Source: an uncultured Lachnospiraceae bacterium
GTDB taxonomy: Bacteria; Bacillota; Clostridia; Lachnospirales; Lachnospiraceae
Assembly: GCA_910577675.1 (NCBI GenBank)
Contig: CAJTOR010000005.1
Location: 63,980 to 127,979 of the forward strand
Direction of reading: 5' to 3'
DNA: 64,000 nucleotides
Positions 1-8,474 of the stretch are shown here, in pieces (positions within the stretch are counted from its first letter, which is position 1; every line of letters begins with the position of its first letter). Both the position numbers and the translations under genes were made by a program. Under the pieces are notes generated by a model. The model was not told the origin of the DNA and ran no database searches. It worked only from the letters and a program-made list of their open reading frames with translations.

Positions 1-693
1 GCTACATTCAGTGATTTTAGTTTTGCAACATTATATGTTGCAAGTGGGTGTTGTATGTTATTTGCTGGGATATGTTATAAAAAACGTTTGCTTTCTTGGA
101 AAAACTCTCTCGTCTTTATGGGGGTCTACATATATGCAATTTTGGTTATTAATGCGAGAACTGGATTAGTGGCTCTGGTCTTAGCATTGTTCTTTATGTT
201 TGCTTATCTGATTATAAGAAGGAAACGTGTTCGGATATTGCTGGTCGGGATTTGTATGGTTCCAGTTGTTTTGTTATTGCTATTAGTTATGTCATCAAAA
301 AGAGGAGGGATGTTAAATAGTTCAGGTCGAATTGATGGATATATTGAAGGGTTAAAATGTTTTATGGAGCATTTTTGGATTGGAAATGGTTTTGGAATCC
401 AAAATTATGAATTGACAATACCACATAATTTAATTGTACAATATTTGGCACAGTTTGGAGTTATAGGGTTTTCGATTATTCTGCTTGGGATTTATCCAGT
501 TTTGAAAAAGGTTCTTTTTAATAAGGAGAGTATCATAAGATGGACGGTTATGACTGTAATTATTGGGGCGATGTTTATTCCGGATATTGTAAGTTCACAT
601 TATTTAACAGTTGTTATTGTACTTGCGTTTTGTGAAACATATGGAAAGATTCAGCAGCCTGTTCAGGCTATTGAGGGTAGGTCAGAGAAGTGA
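1..693 (+). CDS. O-antigen polymerase/ligase-like membrane protein, 3' part only
   Basis: The reading frame is open from base 1, so the start lies outside the window; 230 codons are visible. The product is rich in membrane segments. Between two of them lies the pattern typical of Wzy/WaaL-type proteins: an RTG motif after a membrane helix, a long loop with GRIDGYIEGLK and GNGFG, then PHNLIVQYLAQFGVIG leading into the next helix. Such proteins polymerise or ligate lipid-linked glycan repeat units at the outer face of the cytoplasmic membrane. It is the first gene of a co-directional glycan locus and is followed by a glycosyltransferase after about 110 bp. Polymerase is more likely than ligase in a Gram-positive, but sequence alone does not decide this. 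Confidence 0.75.
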   Translation, partial: ATFSDFSFATLYVASGCCMLFAGICYKKRLLSWKNSLVFMGVYIYAILVINARTGLVALVLALFFMFAYLIIRRKRVRILLVGICMVPVVLLLLLVMSSKRGGMLNSSGRIDGYIEGLKCFMEHFWIGNGFGIQNYELTIPHNLIVQYLAQFGVIGFSIILLGIYPVLKKVLFNKESIIRWTVMTVIIGAMFIPDIVSSHYLTVVIVLAFCETYGKIQQPVQAIEGRSEK

Positions 694-804
694 AAATATT
701 GTTTATTCTGTTTTACGGTATGCGGGAATTGTATTTTAAGATATAAAAAAGAATGATTATAATGACAAAATACAACAAATATGACGTGAAAAAAGGAGAT
801 ATAT

Positions 805-1791
805 ATGTTAAAATTCAGTGTAATTGTTCCCGTATATAATGTGGAAAAATATCTGAGAACCTGTGTTGATAGCATCTTGTGCCAAAACATTCCAAAAGAG
901 GAATATGAGGTTATTTTGATCAATGATGGTTCGATAGATAACAGTGGGATGATATGTGAAGAATACAAAAAATGTTATCCAAATATTATTTTGTTAAACC
1001 AGAAAAACAAAGGGGCATCCTTATCAAGAAATCGTGGTCTGGAAATTGCGAAAGGAAAGTATATAATTTTTGTAGATTCAGATGATCATATCCAAAAGAA
1101 CACATTTTCTGCTATATTTCAGGAGATGGAAAAAGGTAAGTTAGATGCATTACTAATAAATAGTGATATTTATATGAACAATGGGAAATTAGTATCCGTC
1201 CTGAAACCTGGAAAACTTAAACCAGGGGAAGTGACAGATGGTGCGGATTATATTCTGGGGCATGGTTTTAGTGTTCCAGTCATGGTATGGCATTATGTTT
1301 ACAGGCGGGAATTTTTGAGGAAGGAAAAACTTTTTTTCGCAGCGGGGTTATTTCATGAAGATCAAGAATGGATAGCGCATTGGTTTCCACTTTGTAAGAG
1401 GATTGGATATTTAGATATCATTTTTTATCATTATATGTTGTCCGATGTTTCAATCATGAGGAGTAGAAATATTAAGAAGTGCTTTGATTTGTTTAGAATT
1501 TTTGAATTAATACAAAATGATGCAGAAGAGTATAGAAAAAAAGGGAAGGCGGAGGTATATCATGTATTGAAACGTTATGCAGCAAGTATGATGTGGTTAA
1601 GTCTTAGGAGCTGCGTAGCACAAGGGTTTCGGATAAAACAATTGATTGTTTCAGAGGAGATACGGAAACAGATATTAAAATATGGCTATCTAGACAGAAG
1701 GCATCGGTTTTTTATCTTTCTCATCTGGATAAAAGCATATTGGCTAACGGAAATTTTAATAAGATTGGTTATTCTAGTGAGGGGGAAATAA
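805..1791 (+). CDS. Family 2 glycosyltransferase
   Basis: 328 aa. The N-terminus has the GT-A fold signature of family GT2: VIVPVYNVEKYL at residues 7-18, the NDGS nucleotide-binding loop at 40-43, the NKGAS-SRNRG segment near 68-78 and the metal-binding DSDD at 91-94. About 230 further residues form the acceptor-side domain, with an EDQEW motif near 190 that is common in this family and may hold the catalytic base. The start ATG is preceded by AAGGAG at good spacing. It probably adds a sugar to the lipid-linked repeat unit on the cytoplasmic side of the membrane. Donor and acceptor cannot be read from the sequence. Confidence 0.9.
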   Translation: MLKFSVIVPVYNVEKYLRTCVDSILCQNIPKEEYEVILINDGSIDNSGMICEEYKKCYPNIILLNQKNKGASLSRNRGLEIAKGKYIIFVDSDDHIQKNTFSAIFQEMEKGKLDALLINSDIYMNNGKLVSVLKPGKLKPGEVTDGADYILGHGFSVPVMVWHYVYRREFLRKEKLFFAAGLFHEDQEWIAHWFPLCKRIGYLDIIFYHYMLSDVSIMRSRNIKKCFDLFRIFELIQNDAEEYRKKGKAEVYHVLKRYAASMMWLSLRSCVAQGFRIKQLIVSEEIRKQILKYGYLDRRHRFFIFLIWIKAYWLTEILIRLVILVRGK

Positions 1792-1793
1792 AA

Positions 1794-2916
1794 ATGAATA
1801 TAGCAATTGTTCCATGGGATGAAGGAGCTTTAGGGAACCAGATGTTCCGGGAGAAACAACATAAATCCCATCCTCATGATAATAATGTGCAATGGTTGGA
1901 AAATAATGATCAAGTCCGCCTTTGGTTCGAGGATAGAAAGCATCGGTACGAAACTATTGATCAGTATAAAGACTGGGGGGAAATCAATTATATTTTGATT
2001 TACGCAGGTAGTATACACAAAAGGTATGTTTCAAAGTTATTGAAGATGGGTTATGAAAACAAGCTGATCTATTTGGCGGTGGAACCTGAAATTGGGTATA
2101 AGGAACACAGAAAAGAACAGATGCCAAAATTGTTGAAGTATTATAAATATATCCTGACATGGAATAAAGAAGCGGCAGATGGTAAAAGAATCTTTCAAAT
2201 GGATCATTACTACACACTAAAAACACCGGGGGGGGGGTATTTTATTCTCCGAAAGAAAGCTTTTGGTAGCGATTTATACTGCTCATGGGAGTGGATATGG
2301 AGAAAAAGAGTTATATACCGAACGAAACAGGATTTTTCAGTGTTATGAAAAGTATGAAGGACAATTTGACTTATACGGAGCAGGATGGGTAGGATATCGA
2401 AATTACAGGGGAATTGCAGGGAATAAAGCGGAGGTTTATCGTAATTATCGTTTTGCAATTGCACTTGAAAATATGAAAGATGGAAAGGGGTATGTGACAG
2501 AAAAAATATATGATTGTATCTGTAATGGGGTGGTACCTATTTATTATGGTGCCAGTGATATCAGAGAATATGTTCCGGAGAATGTTTTTATCGATTATGG
2601 TCAATTTCATAATCCGGACGAGCTTTGGAATTTTCTGGAGGAGATGAAGGAAGATGTATGGTTAGGATATTTGGAGGCAGCAAGGTGCTATCTTGCTTCA
2701 GATCAGGCGAAGCTGGTGGATCCTAGAAGATATTGTAAGCAATTGGAACAACTTATGTTAACAGATCCTGCCAGTGATATCCGGTGCAGGTGGATTGATA
2801 AAACATTATTTACGTTCCAGTTTGGCATGCAAAGAATAATGCTGAAACTCTGGATGAAGATTAGAAGGAATAGGGCAGTGCGCAATTTGTGGTATAAACT
2901 AAAAAAGGCTTTATGA
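1794..2916 (+). CDS. GT10 (alpha-1,3-fucosyltransferase-like) gene, out of frame at a G10 tract
   Basis: The ATG at 1794 (GAGGGGG ribosome site upstream) opens a frame that runs through the G10 tract at 2228-2237 and then drifts into nonsense ending at 2348. After the tract the conserved half continues in another frame to 2916. Removing one G, or adding two, joins them into about 373 aa, a normal GT10 length. The second half has clear GT10 hallmarks: FDLYGAGW, then ENMKDGKGYVTEKIYD and GVVPIYYGA, the GDP-fucose binding region, then EYVPENVFIDY. These enzymes transfer fucose from GDP-fucose; colitose is chemically similar and the locus may make it. In this sequence the protein is not produced intact. 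The tail carries basic residues that may attach it to the membrane. Confidence 0.8.
2228..2237 (+). repeat. Poly-G tract (G10) inside the GT10 gene
   Basis: Ten consecutive G residues. Upstream the coding frame has codons starting at positions divisible by three; downstream the conserved GT10 frame is shifted by one. G9 or G12 would restore the full gene and G10 interrupts it. Homopolymer tracts of this length are prone to slipped-strand mispairing. Confidence 0.85.
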
Positions 2917-2973
2917 AAGTGCTGATCGAGGTGTGTGGAACTTCCGGGAAACACGGATGGAAGGAGAGGATCT

Positions 2974-3966
2974 TTGAAAAAGAAAATTGTGGAAAGAATA
3001 AAGAGTAACAAAACATGTTATTTCTGGGCGAGAATAATGAAATCTCGAAAAGATGAAAATTTTAGAGAATATATAAGGGGATTTCAGGGATCGGATATTT
3101 TGGTGATAAAGCATTTGGGGGAACTTTATCAGGAAGATATGGTGTATTATATAGATATTGGCGATATGGTTGGTTTTTTCGCAATGATGCAATTTACATT
3201 AGAATATCTGTTTTATGCAGAGCAATATCATTTTACTCCTGTAATAAATTGGAGAGGGGTTTATTCAGAAAAAGAAACTGATAATGTATTTGAATATTAT
3301 TATTGTCCGGTTTCCGAAATATCATGGGAAGACGTTTCAAAATGTAAAAATGTTATTCTTTCTCATCATGGGCAACGTATAATGTGGGGGGGAGCAAATC
3401 TTACCTACAGAAGCCGATGGGAAATATATTATAAATATGGTGAGATATATAAGAAATATTGTAGATTAAATCAGAAAACACAGGACTATATCGATGGTAA
3501 CTTGAAAAGGATTCTTTGTGGGAAAAAAACTTTGGGGGTTCATATTAGAGGAACAGATTTTAAACAAGATTTATATGCACATCCAGTACATATTATCACT
3601 AGTGATTTTATAGATCCAATAAAGAAAATGCTACAAAAATATGGATATGAGCAGATTTTTTTAGCGACAGATAGTTTGGAAGCAATTTCACTTTTAAAAA
3701 AGGAATTTGGAGATAGGCTTTCTTTTTATCAAGATGTTCAACGTTCAGATGGAAATATTGGTGTGCAGTATTCCGAAAGCAATCAAAAAAATTATCGTTA
3801 TTTATTAGGCTTGGAAGTTTTACGTGATGTATATACATTATCGGCATGTGACTCTTTGATTGCAGGATTATCAAATGTTAGTTGTGCAGCACGGTATATA
3901 AAAGCAGCAAATGGTTTTGAGTACAAGGAAGTGGTGATTTTAGATCATGGACTTAATCTCAAATGA
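2974..3966 (+). CDS. Putative fucosyltransferase, NodZ/O-FucT-like
   Basis: About 330 aa from the TTG at 2974, which has AAGGAGAGG seven bases upstream; a GTG at 2935 in the same frame has no such site. The central motif GVHIRGTDF matches the HxRxTD signature of alpha-1,2/alpha-1,6/O-fucosyltransferases (GT11, GT23, NodZ). It is followed by IFLATDSLEAI and, near the C-terminus, LSACDSLIAGLSNVS, which fit the GDP-sugar binding half of that GT-B fold. The gene follows the GT10 gene by about 57 bp and precedes gmd, so a GDP-deoxyhexose donor is likely. Whether it transfers fucose, colitose or a derivative is not known. It has a G7 run at 3386-3392 that stays in frame. Confidence 0.65.
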   Translation: MKKKIVERIKSNKTCYFWARIMKSRKDENFREYIRGFQGSDILVIKHLGELYQEDMVYYIDIGDMVGFFAMMQFTLEYLFYAEQYHFTPVINWRGVYSEKETDNVFEYYYCPVSEISWEDVSKCKNVILSHHGQRIMWGGANLTYRSRWEIYYKYGEIYKKYCRLNQKTQDYIDGNLKRILCGKKTLGVHIRGTDFKQDLYAHPVHIITSDFIDPIKKMLQKYGYEQIFLATDSLEAISLLKKEFGDRLSFYQDVQRSDGNIGVQYSESNQKNYRYLLGLEVLRDVYTLSACDSLIAGLSNVSCAARYIKAANGFEYKEVVILDHGLNLK

Positions 3967-3988
3967 TGTTTGGGAAAAGAGGAAATTT

Positions 3989-5017
3989 ATGAAAACAGCA
4001 TTAATCACGGGTATTACCGGGCAGGATGGTTCATTCCTGGCCGATTTTTTATTAGAAAAAAACTATGAGGTTCACGGAATAATTCGACGTTCATCTGTTG
4101 ATAAACATGAGCGAATTGAACATTTAATCGGGGATCCACATTTCCACCTTCACTATGGCGACATGACAGATGCTATTAGTTTAGTCAGGATCGTGGCAAA
4201 GGTTAAACCGGATGAGGTCTATAATCTTGCCGCGCAGAGCCATGTCCAGGTTTCCTTTGAAGTACCGGAATACACGGCGGATGCGGACGCAGTTGGAACA
4301 CTCCGTTTGCTTGAGGCGATCCGGTTGGCAGGTCTTACAAAAATTTGCCGGTTTTATCAGGCTTCGACCTCGGAATTATTTGGAAAGGTGCAAGAAATTC
4401 CACAAAGGGAAACAACACCATTTTATCCTTATTCCCCATACGCAGTGGCAAAACAGTATGCTTATTGGATTGTAAAGAATTACAGGGAAGCTTATGGGAT
4501 GTTTGCAGTAAATGGAATATTGTTCAACCATGAATCTGAGCGCAGGGGTGAAACTTTTGTTACAAGGAAAATTACGATTGCTGCGGCGGGTATCGCCGCG
4601 GGAAGACAGGAGAAACTTTGTCTTGGCAATTTGGATGCCCTGCGTGACTGGGGATATGCAAAGGATTATGTGGAATGTATGTGGCTGATGTTAAAGCACG
4701 ACAAACCGGAGGATTTTGTGGTTGCTACTGGGGAACAACATTCTGTGCGCGAGTTCTGTTCTTTAGCATTCCATTATGTTGGGATTGAATTAGAATGGAA
4801 TGGGAATGGCGTAAAGGAAAAGGGGATTGACAAAGAAACGGGCAGAATTCTGGTAGAGGTGTCACCAGAGTTTTTCCGTCCAACGGATGTGGTAACACTG
4901 CTTGGAGATCCGACGAAAGCAAAGCAAAAACTTGGCTGGAACCCAAGAAAAACACCATTTGAGGAACTGGTTCGGCGGATGGTACAGCATGATATGGAAA
5001 TCAAGGATAAAGGCTGA
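3989..5017 (+). CDS. gmd: GDP-mannose 4,6-dehydratase
   Basis: 342 aa from the ATG at 3989, preceded by GAGGA; an upstream in-frame ATG overlaps the previous gene and adds residues not seen in the family. It is a short-chain dehydratase with the NADP-binding GITGQDGS motif at residues 7-14, RRSS for the NADP phosphate, and the catalytic YSPYAVAK (YxxxK). NHESERRGETFVTRK is the substrate loop diagnostic for Gmd. The enzyme converts GDP-D-mannose to GDP-4-keto-6-deoxy-D-mannose in the cytoplasm, the branch point to GDP-fucose, GDP-colitose and related sugars. It sits directly before manC, which makes its substrate. Confidence 0.96.
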   Translation: MKTALITGITGQDGSFLADFLLEKNYEVHGIIRRSSVDKHERIEHLIGDPHFHLHYGDMTDAISLVRIVAKVKPDEVYNLAAQSHVQVSFEVPEYTADADAVGTLRLLEAIRLAGLTKICRFYQASTSELFGKVQEIPQRETTPFYPYSPYAVAKQYAYWIVKNYREAYGMFAVNGILFNHESERRGETFVTRKITIAAAGIAAGRQEKLCLGNLDALRDWGYAKDYVECMWLMLKHDKPEDFVVATGEQHSVREFCSLAFHYVGIELEWNGNGVKEKGIDKETGRILVEVSPEFFRPTDVVTLLGDPTKAKQKLGWNPRKTPFEELVRRMVQHDMEIKDKG

Positions 5018-5030
5018 AAGGTGCGAGGAA

Positions 5031-6350
5031 ATGAAGATCGTCTTATTGTCCGGCGGTTCGGGGAAGCGTCTCTGGCCGCTGTCAAATGATATCCGGTCAA
5101 AACAGTTTTTAAAGGTAGTACAGAACGGGGCGGGGGAAGCGGAGTCTATGCTTCAACGGGTGTACCGCCAGATGCAGGAAGCGGGGTTGGATGCGGATAT
5201 CACGGTTGCAACAAGTATCACGCAAGTGGAACCGATTCGGGGACAGTTAGGAGATAAGGTTTCTGTGGTAGTGGAACCGGAACGCAGGAATACTTTCCCA
5301 GCAATAGTGCTTGCGGCGGCATATCTATATTTTGAGAAACACTGTTCACCAGAAGAAACGATGATAGTATTGCCAGTTGATCCATATGTTGGGGAAGAGT
5401 ATTTTAAAATGTTAGAATGTCTGGATATGGCAGTACAGGATGGAGTTGCGGATATTGTGCTGATGGGGGTAAGACCAACATACCCATCTGAGAAGTATGG
5501 ATATATTATTCCGGCAAAGTTAAGTGGAAGTTTGGGTAAGGGAGAGGAAATTCTGCCGGTGGTGGAATTCAAGGAGAAACCGGATATCCATATGGCGCAG
5601 AAATTTATTGACAAGGGAGGACTATGGAATTGTGGAGTGTTTGCTTTCCGACTTTCATATTTGATGAGTATTGTGCAAACTATGTTGGAATATGGGTGCT
5701 ATGCGGATGTGGAGCATCAGTATGGGAAATTGGAGAAAACAAGTTTTGATTATGCAGTGGTGGAAAAAGCGGACTCTGTGGCAGTTGTTGCTTATAATGG
5801 GGAATGGAAGGATCTTGGTACATGGAATACTTTGACTGAGGTTATGGACGAGAAACCGACCGGGGATGTGGCAGTATCGGGAGACTGTGTCAACACGCAT
5901 GTGATTAATGAACTGGAGATACCTGTTGTTGTGATGGGAACAAAGGATATGGTTGTAGCAGCAAGCCCGGACGGCATTTTGGTTGCGGACAAGGTGCAGA
6001 GTTCATATATTAAAAAATATGTGGAAGATCGTGACCTAAGACCGATGTTTGAGGAGCGCTCATGGGGGGAGTATACAGTGCTGAACATATCGGTGGATGG
6101 GGGCGGAAAACGTGCTGTTACAAAGAAAAAGTTGGTTCAGGCGGGCAGAAAAATCGAGGAAACAAAGCATCAACATCATCTTGAGGTTTGGACAGTGCTA
6201 AGCGGCAGGGCGGTGATTTCTGTCCAAGGGAGGAAACATGAAGCGCTTGCGGGGGATACTTTTACAATTAGGCGTGGAGTGGCACACAGCTTGCAGGCTG
6301 AGGAGGATGTGGTACTGTTAGAAGTACAGATCGAAGAGGACGGGGACTAA
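5031..6350 (+). CDS. manC: Mannose-1-phosphate guanylyltransferase / mannose-6-phosphate isomerase
   Basis: 439 aa from the ATG at 5031 with GAGGAA just upstream, 13 bp after gmd. The N-terminus carries the nucleotidyltransferase signature LSGGSGKRLWPLS and SKQF. FKEKPD is the conserved substrate loop and WNCGVFAF follows it. The last ~90 residues form a cupin (type II mannose-6-phosphate isomerase part) with HxH and GDTF-x-I-x-x-G-x-x-H patterns. It makes GDP-mannose from mannose-1-phosphate and GTP and may also isomerise fructose-6-phosphate. No phosphomannomutase (manB) gene is in the window; it must lie elsewhere. Confidence 0.95.
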   Translation: MKIVLLSGGSGKRLWPLSNDIRSKQFLKVVQNGAGEAESMLQRVYRQMQEAGLDADITVATSITQVEPIRGQLGDKVSVVVEPERRNTFPAIVLAAAYLYFEKHCSPEETMIVLPVDPYVGEEYFKMLECLDMAVQDGVADIVLMGVRPTYPSEKYGYIIPAKLSGSLGKGEEILPVVEFKEKPDIHMAQKFIDKGGLWNCGVFAFRLSYLMSIVQTMLEYGCYADVEHQYGKLEKTSFDYAVVEKADSVAVVAYNGEWKDLGTWNTLTEVMDEKPTGDVAVSGDCVNTHVINELEIPVVVMGTKDMVVAASPDGILVADKVQSSYIKKYVEDRDLRPMFEERSWGEYTVLNISVDGGGKRAVTKKKLVQAGRKIEETKHQHHLEVWTVLSGRAVISVQGRKHEALAGDTFTIRRGVAHSLQAEEDVVLLEVQIEEDGD

Positions 6351-6371
6351 AAATGTAAGGGGGATGATAGA

Positions 6372-7544
6372 ATGAAATATCTGCTGAGTGATGACACATG
6401 GGATCAAAACGAGTTTGCCGTGATCCAGGAGGTGCTTGATTCCAAGATGTTTTCGATGGGAAAGCGTGTGGCGCGATATGAAACGGAATTTGCAGAGAAA
6501 TTTGGTGTAAAATATGCGCTTATGGTAAGTTCTGGTTCGGCAGCGAATTTACTCGCAGTGGCTGCTCTTGTTTATTCAGGCAGGATAAAAAGGGGCGATG
6601 AGGTCATTGTTCCCGCAGTTTCGTGGAGCACGACCTATTTTCCGCTGGATCAGATGGGTTTTAAGTTGCGTTTTGTTGACATTGACAAGGATACACTAAA
6701 TATGGATGTTGAGAAATTTGCAGAGGCGATTACCAGTAAAACACGATTAGTTTGTCTTGTGAATCTTCTAGGAAATCCAAATGAATTTGAAAAGATCGAA
6801 GAGATTTGCGCAAAAAAAAATATTCTTATTATGGAGGATAATTGTGAATCTCTAGGCGCGGAGTATTATGGGAAAAAGGTAGGGACACTTGGTCTTGTCG
6901 GGACATTTTCAACATTTTATTCGCACCATCTATGTACAATGGAAGGAGGTATGGTTGTTACGGACGATGAGGAACTATATCATTATATGCTTTGCATAAG
7001 GGCACACGGATGGACGAGAAATTTACCGAAAGACAGTATGCTCTACAAAAAAAGTGGGATTCAATTTTATGAGAGCTATAATTTTATTGTTCCTGGATTT
7101 AATCTCCGTCCTCTTGAAATCGAGGGAGCATTGGGATCGGAGCAGTTGAAGAAGATGGATGGAATAATTGAGCAGCGCAGAAGAAACGCTGAATATTTCC
7201 GTGATAAAATGCGACAATTCAAGGATGTACGAATTCAGCAAGAAATCGGTGACAGCTCTTGGTTCGGTTTTGCAATTATTCTTGAGGGTAGGCTAAAGGG
7301 TAAGCGTGATGCGGTTGTGGAAGCGGTTACTGGGGCAAATATTGAAGTTCGTCCAATTGTAGCAGGGAATTTTACGCGCAACACTGTTATAAAATATCTT
7401 GATTATAGTATTTCAGGTGAACTGGTGGCAAGTGATGATATTCATGACAATGGCTTTTTTATCGGAAATCACAGTAAAAATATCATTGATGAGATTGATT
7501 ATTTTATTGAAATTTTGGATGGTGCACTGAAGGATAACGGGTGA
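6372..7544 (+). CDS. ColD-like GDP-4-keto-6-deoxymannose 3-dehydratase (PLP enzyme, Lys replaced by His)
   Basis: 390 aa of the DegT/DnrJ/EryC1/StrS fold type I family. SSGSAANL near 53-60 binds the PLP phosphate and EDNCESLGAEY at 155-165 holds the ring-binding Asp. Where sugar aminotransferases have the Schiff-base lysine, this protein reads FYSHHLCTMEGG, so His185 takes the lysine position. That substitution is the known mark of the 3-dehydratases ColD and RfbH/E1, which remove the 3-hydroxyl instead of transaminating. With gmd before it and a GDP-fucose-synthase homologue after it, the best reading is ColD making GDP-4-keto-3,6-dideoxymannose. ColD-type enzymes use PLP with glutamate as amino donor. 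The start is supported by AAGGGGG. KdnA-type and E1-type alternatives exist, but the context favours ColD. Confidence 0.8.
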   Translation: MKYLLSDDTWDQNEFAVIQEVLDSKMFSMGKRVARYETEFAEKFGVKYALMVSSGSAANLLAVAALVYSGRIKRGDEVIVPAVSWSTTYFPLDQMGFKLRFVDIDKDTLNMDVEKFAEAITSKTRLVCLVNLLGNPNEFEKIEEICAKKNILIMEDNCESLGAEYYGKKVGTLGLVGTFSTFYSHHLCTMEGGMVVTDDEELYHYMLCIRAHGWTRNLPKDSMLYKKSGIQFYESYNFIVPGFNLRPLEIEGALGSEQLKKMDGIIEQRRRNAEYFRDKMRQFKDVRIQQEIGDSSWFGFAIILEGRLKGKRDAVVEAVTGANIEVRPIVAGNFTRNTVIKYLDYSISGELVASDDIHDNGFFIGNHSKNIIDEIDYFIEILDGALKDNG

Positions 7545-7550
7545 AATCTA

Positions 7551-8474
7551 ATGGAGAAAAATGCAAAGATTTATATTGCTGGACATAATGGTATGGTTGG
7601 TTCAGCACTTGTTCGGCAACTGAAAAATACAGGTTATACTAATATTATCTGTAAATCTCACAACGAATTGGATCTTACAAGACAGTCAGACGTGGAGGAA
7701 TTTTTTGCGTCTGAAAAACCGGAGTATGTTTTAATTAGTGCGGCGAAGGTCGGTGGAATAAGGGCAAATTCTGCCTATCCTGTTGAGTTTGCAACTCAAA
7801 ACGCGTACATTGGTCTTAATGTGATTACTTCGGCACATCATAACGGGGTTAAAAAGTTGTTGTACTTAAGCAGTGCCTGCTGTTATCCAAATTCCGCACC
7901 GATGCCAGTAAACGAAACCGACCTGTTTTGTGGTGCACCTGAAAAAACAAATGAGGCATATGCTATGGCAAAAAATTTATGCCTGCGTCTATGTGAATAT
8001 TATAAGAGTGAATATAACGATGATTTTATTGCCGTAATGCCTGCGAACTGTTATGGAGAAGGAGATTGTTTTGATCCACTTCATTCACATGTTATTCCTT
8101 CACTGATTATGAAATACCATGAAGCAAAACAAAACGGCATGAAGCAGGTTGAGATTTGGGGTACAGGAAAAGTACTGCGTGAATTTATCTATGTGGATGA
8201 CCTAGCCGATGCCTGTATTTATGCTATGGAAAATTATTCTGGACAAGGACATTTAAATATTGGTACAGGCGAGGAGATTTCTATCCTTGATCTTGCAAAA
8301 CTTATTGGTAGTACAGTAGGATATGAGGGCAGAATTGTCTTTGATACTACAAAACCTGATGGGAAGATGAGAAACTTAATTGATTCATCAAAGTTGTTGG
8401 ATCTGGGCTGGAAACCTAAGTATTCAATAGAAAATGGGATAAGGAGGGTATATGACTATTTTCTCTCTAAGTAG
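7551..8474 (+). CDS. GDP-L-fucose synthase / GDP-L-colitose synthase (Fcl/ColC family)
   Basis: 307 aa, extended SDR epimerase/reductase. Visible motifs are AGHNGMVGSAL (NADP binding, residues 9-19), SSACCYP (catalytic Ser and the epimerisation Cys), the YAMAK catalytic pair, and SHVIPSLI with the His acid. The family does C3/C5 (Fcl) or C5 (ColC) epimerisation followed by 4-keto reduction. Its position directly after the ColD-like gene suggests GDP-colitose formation, but Fcl and ColC are too alike to separate by eye. The ribosome site is weak. The last 23 bases overlap the proposed start of the aldo-keto reductase, and the stop TAG supplies the first G of the G9 tract. Confidence 0.88.
   Translation: MEKNAKIYIAGHNGMVGSALVRQLKNTGYTNIICKSHNELDLTRQSDVEEFFASEKPEYVLISAAKVGGIRANSAYPVEFATQNAYIGLNVITSAHHNGVKKLLYLSSACCYPNSAPMPVNETDLFCGAPEKTNEAYAMAKNLCLRLCEYYKSEYNDDFIAVMPANCYGEGDCFDPLHSHVIPSLIMKYHEAKQNGMKQVEIWGTGKVLREFIYVDDLADACIYAMENYSGQGHLNIGTGEEISILDLAKLIGSTVGYEGRIVFDTTKPDGKMRNLIDSSKLLDLGWKPKYSIENGIRRVYDYFLSK

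Noticed and set aside
3386..3392. G7 run in the NodZ-like gene as a fourth slippage switch
   Set aside because: It is in frame, and runs of six to seven G are also seen in ordinary genes of the window (for example 59429-59435), so it does not stand out.
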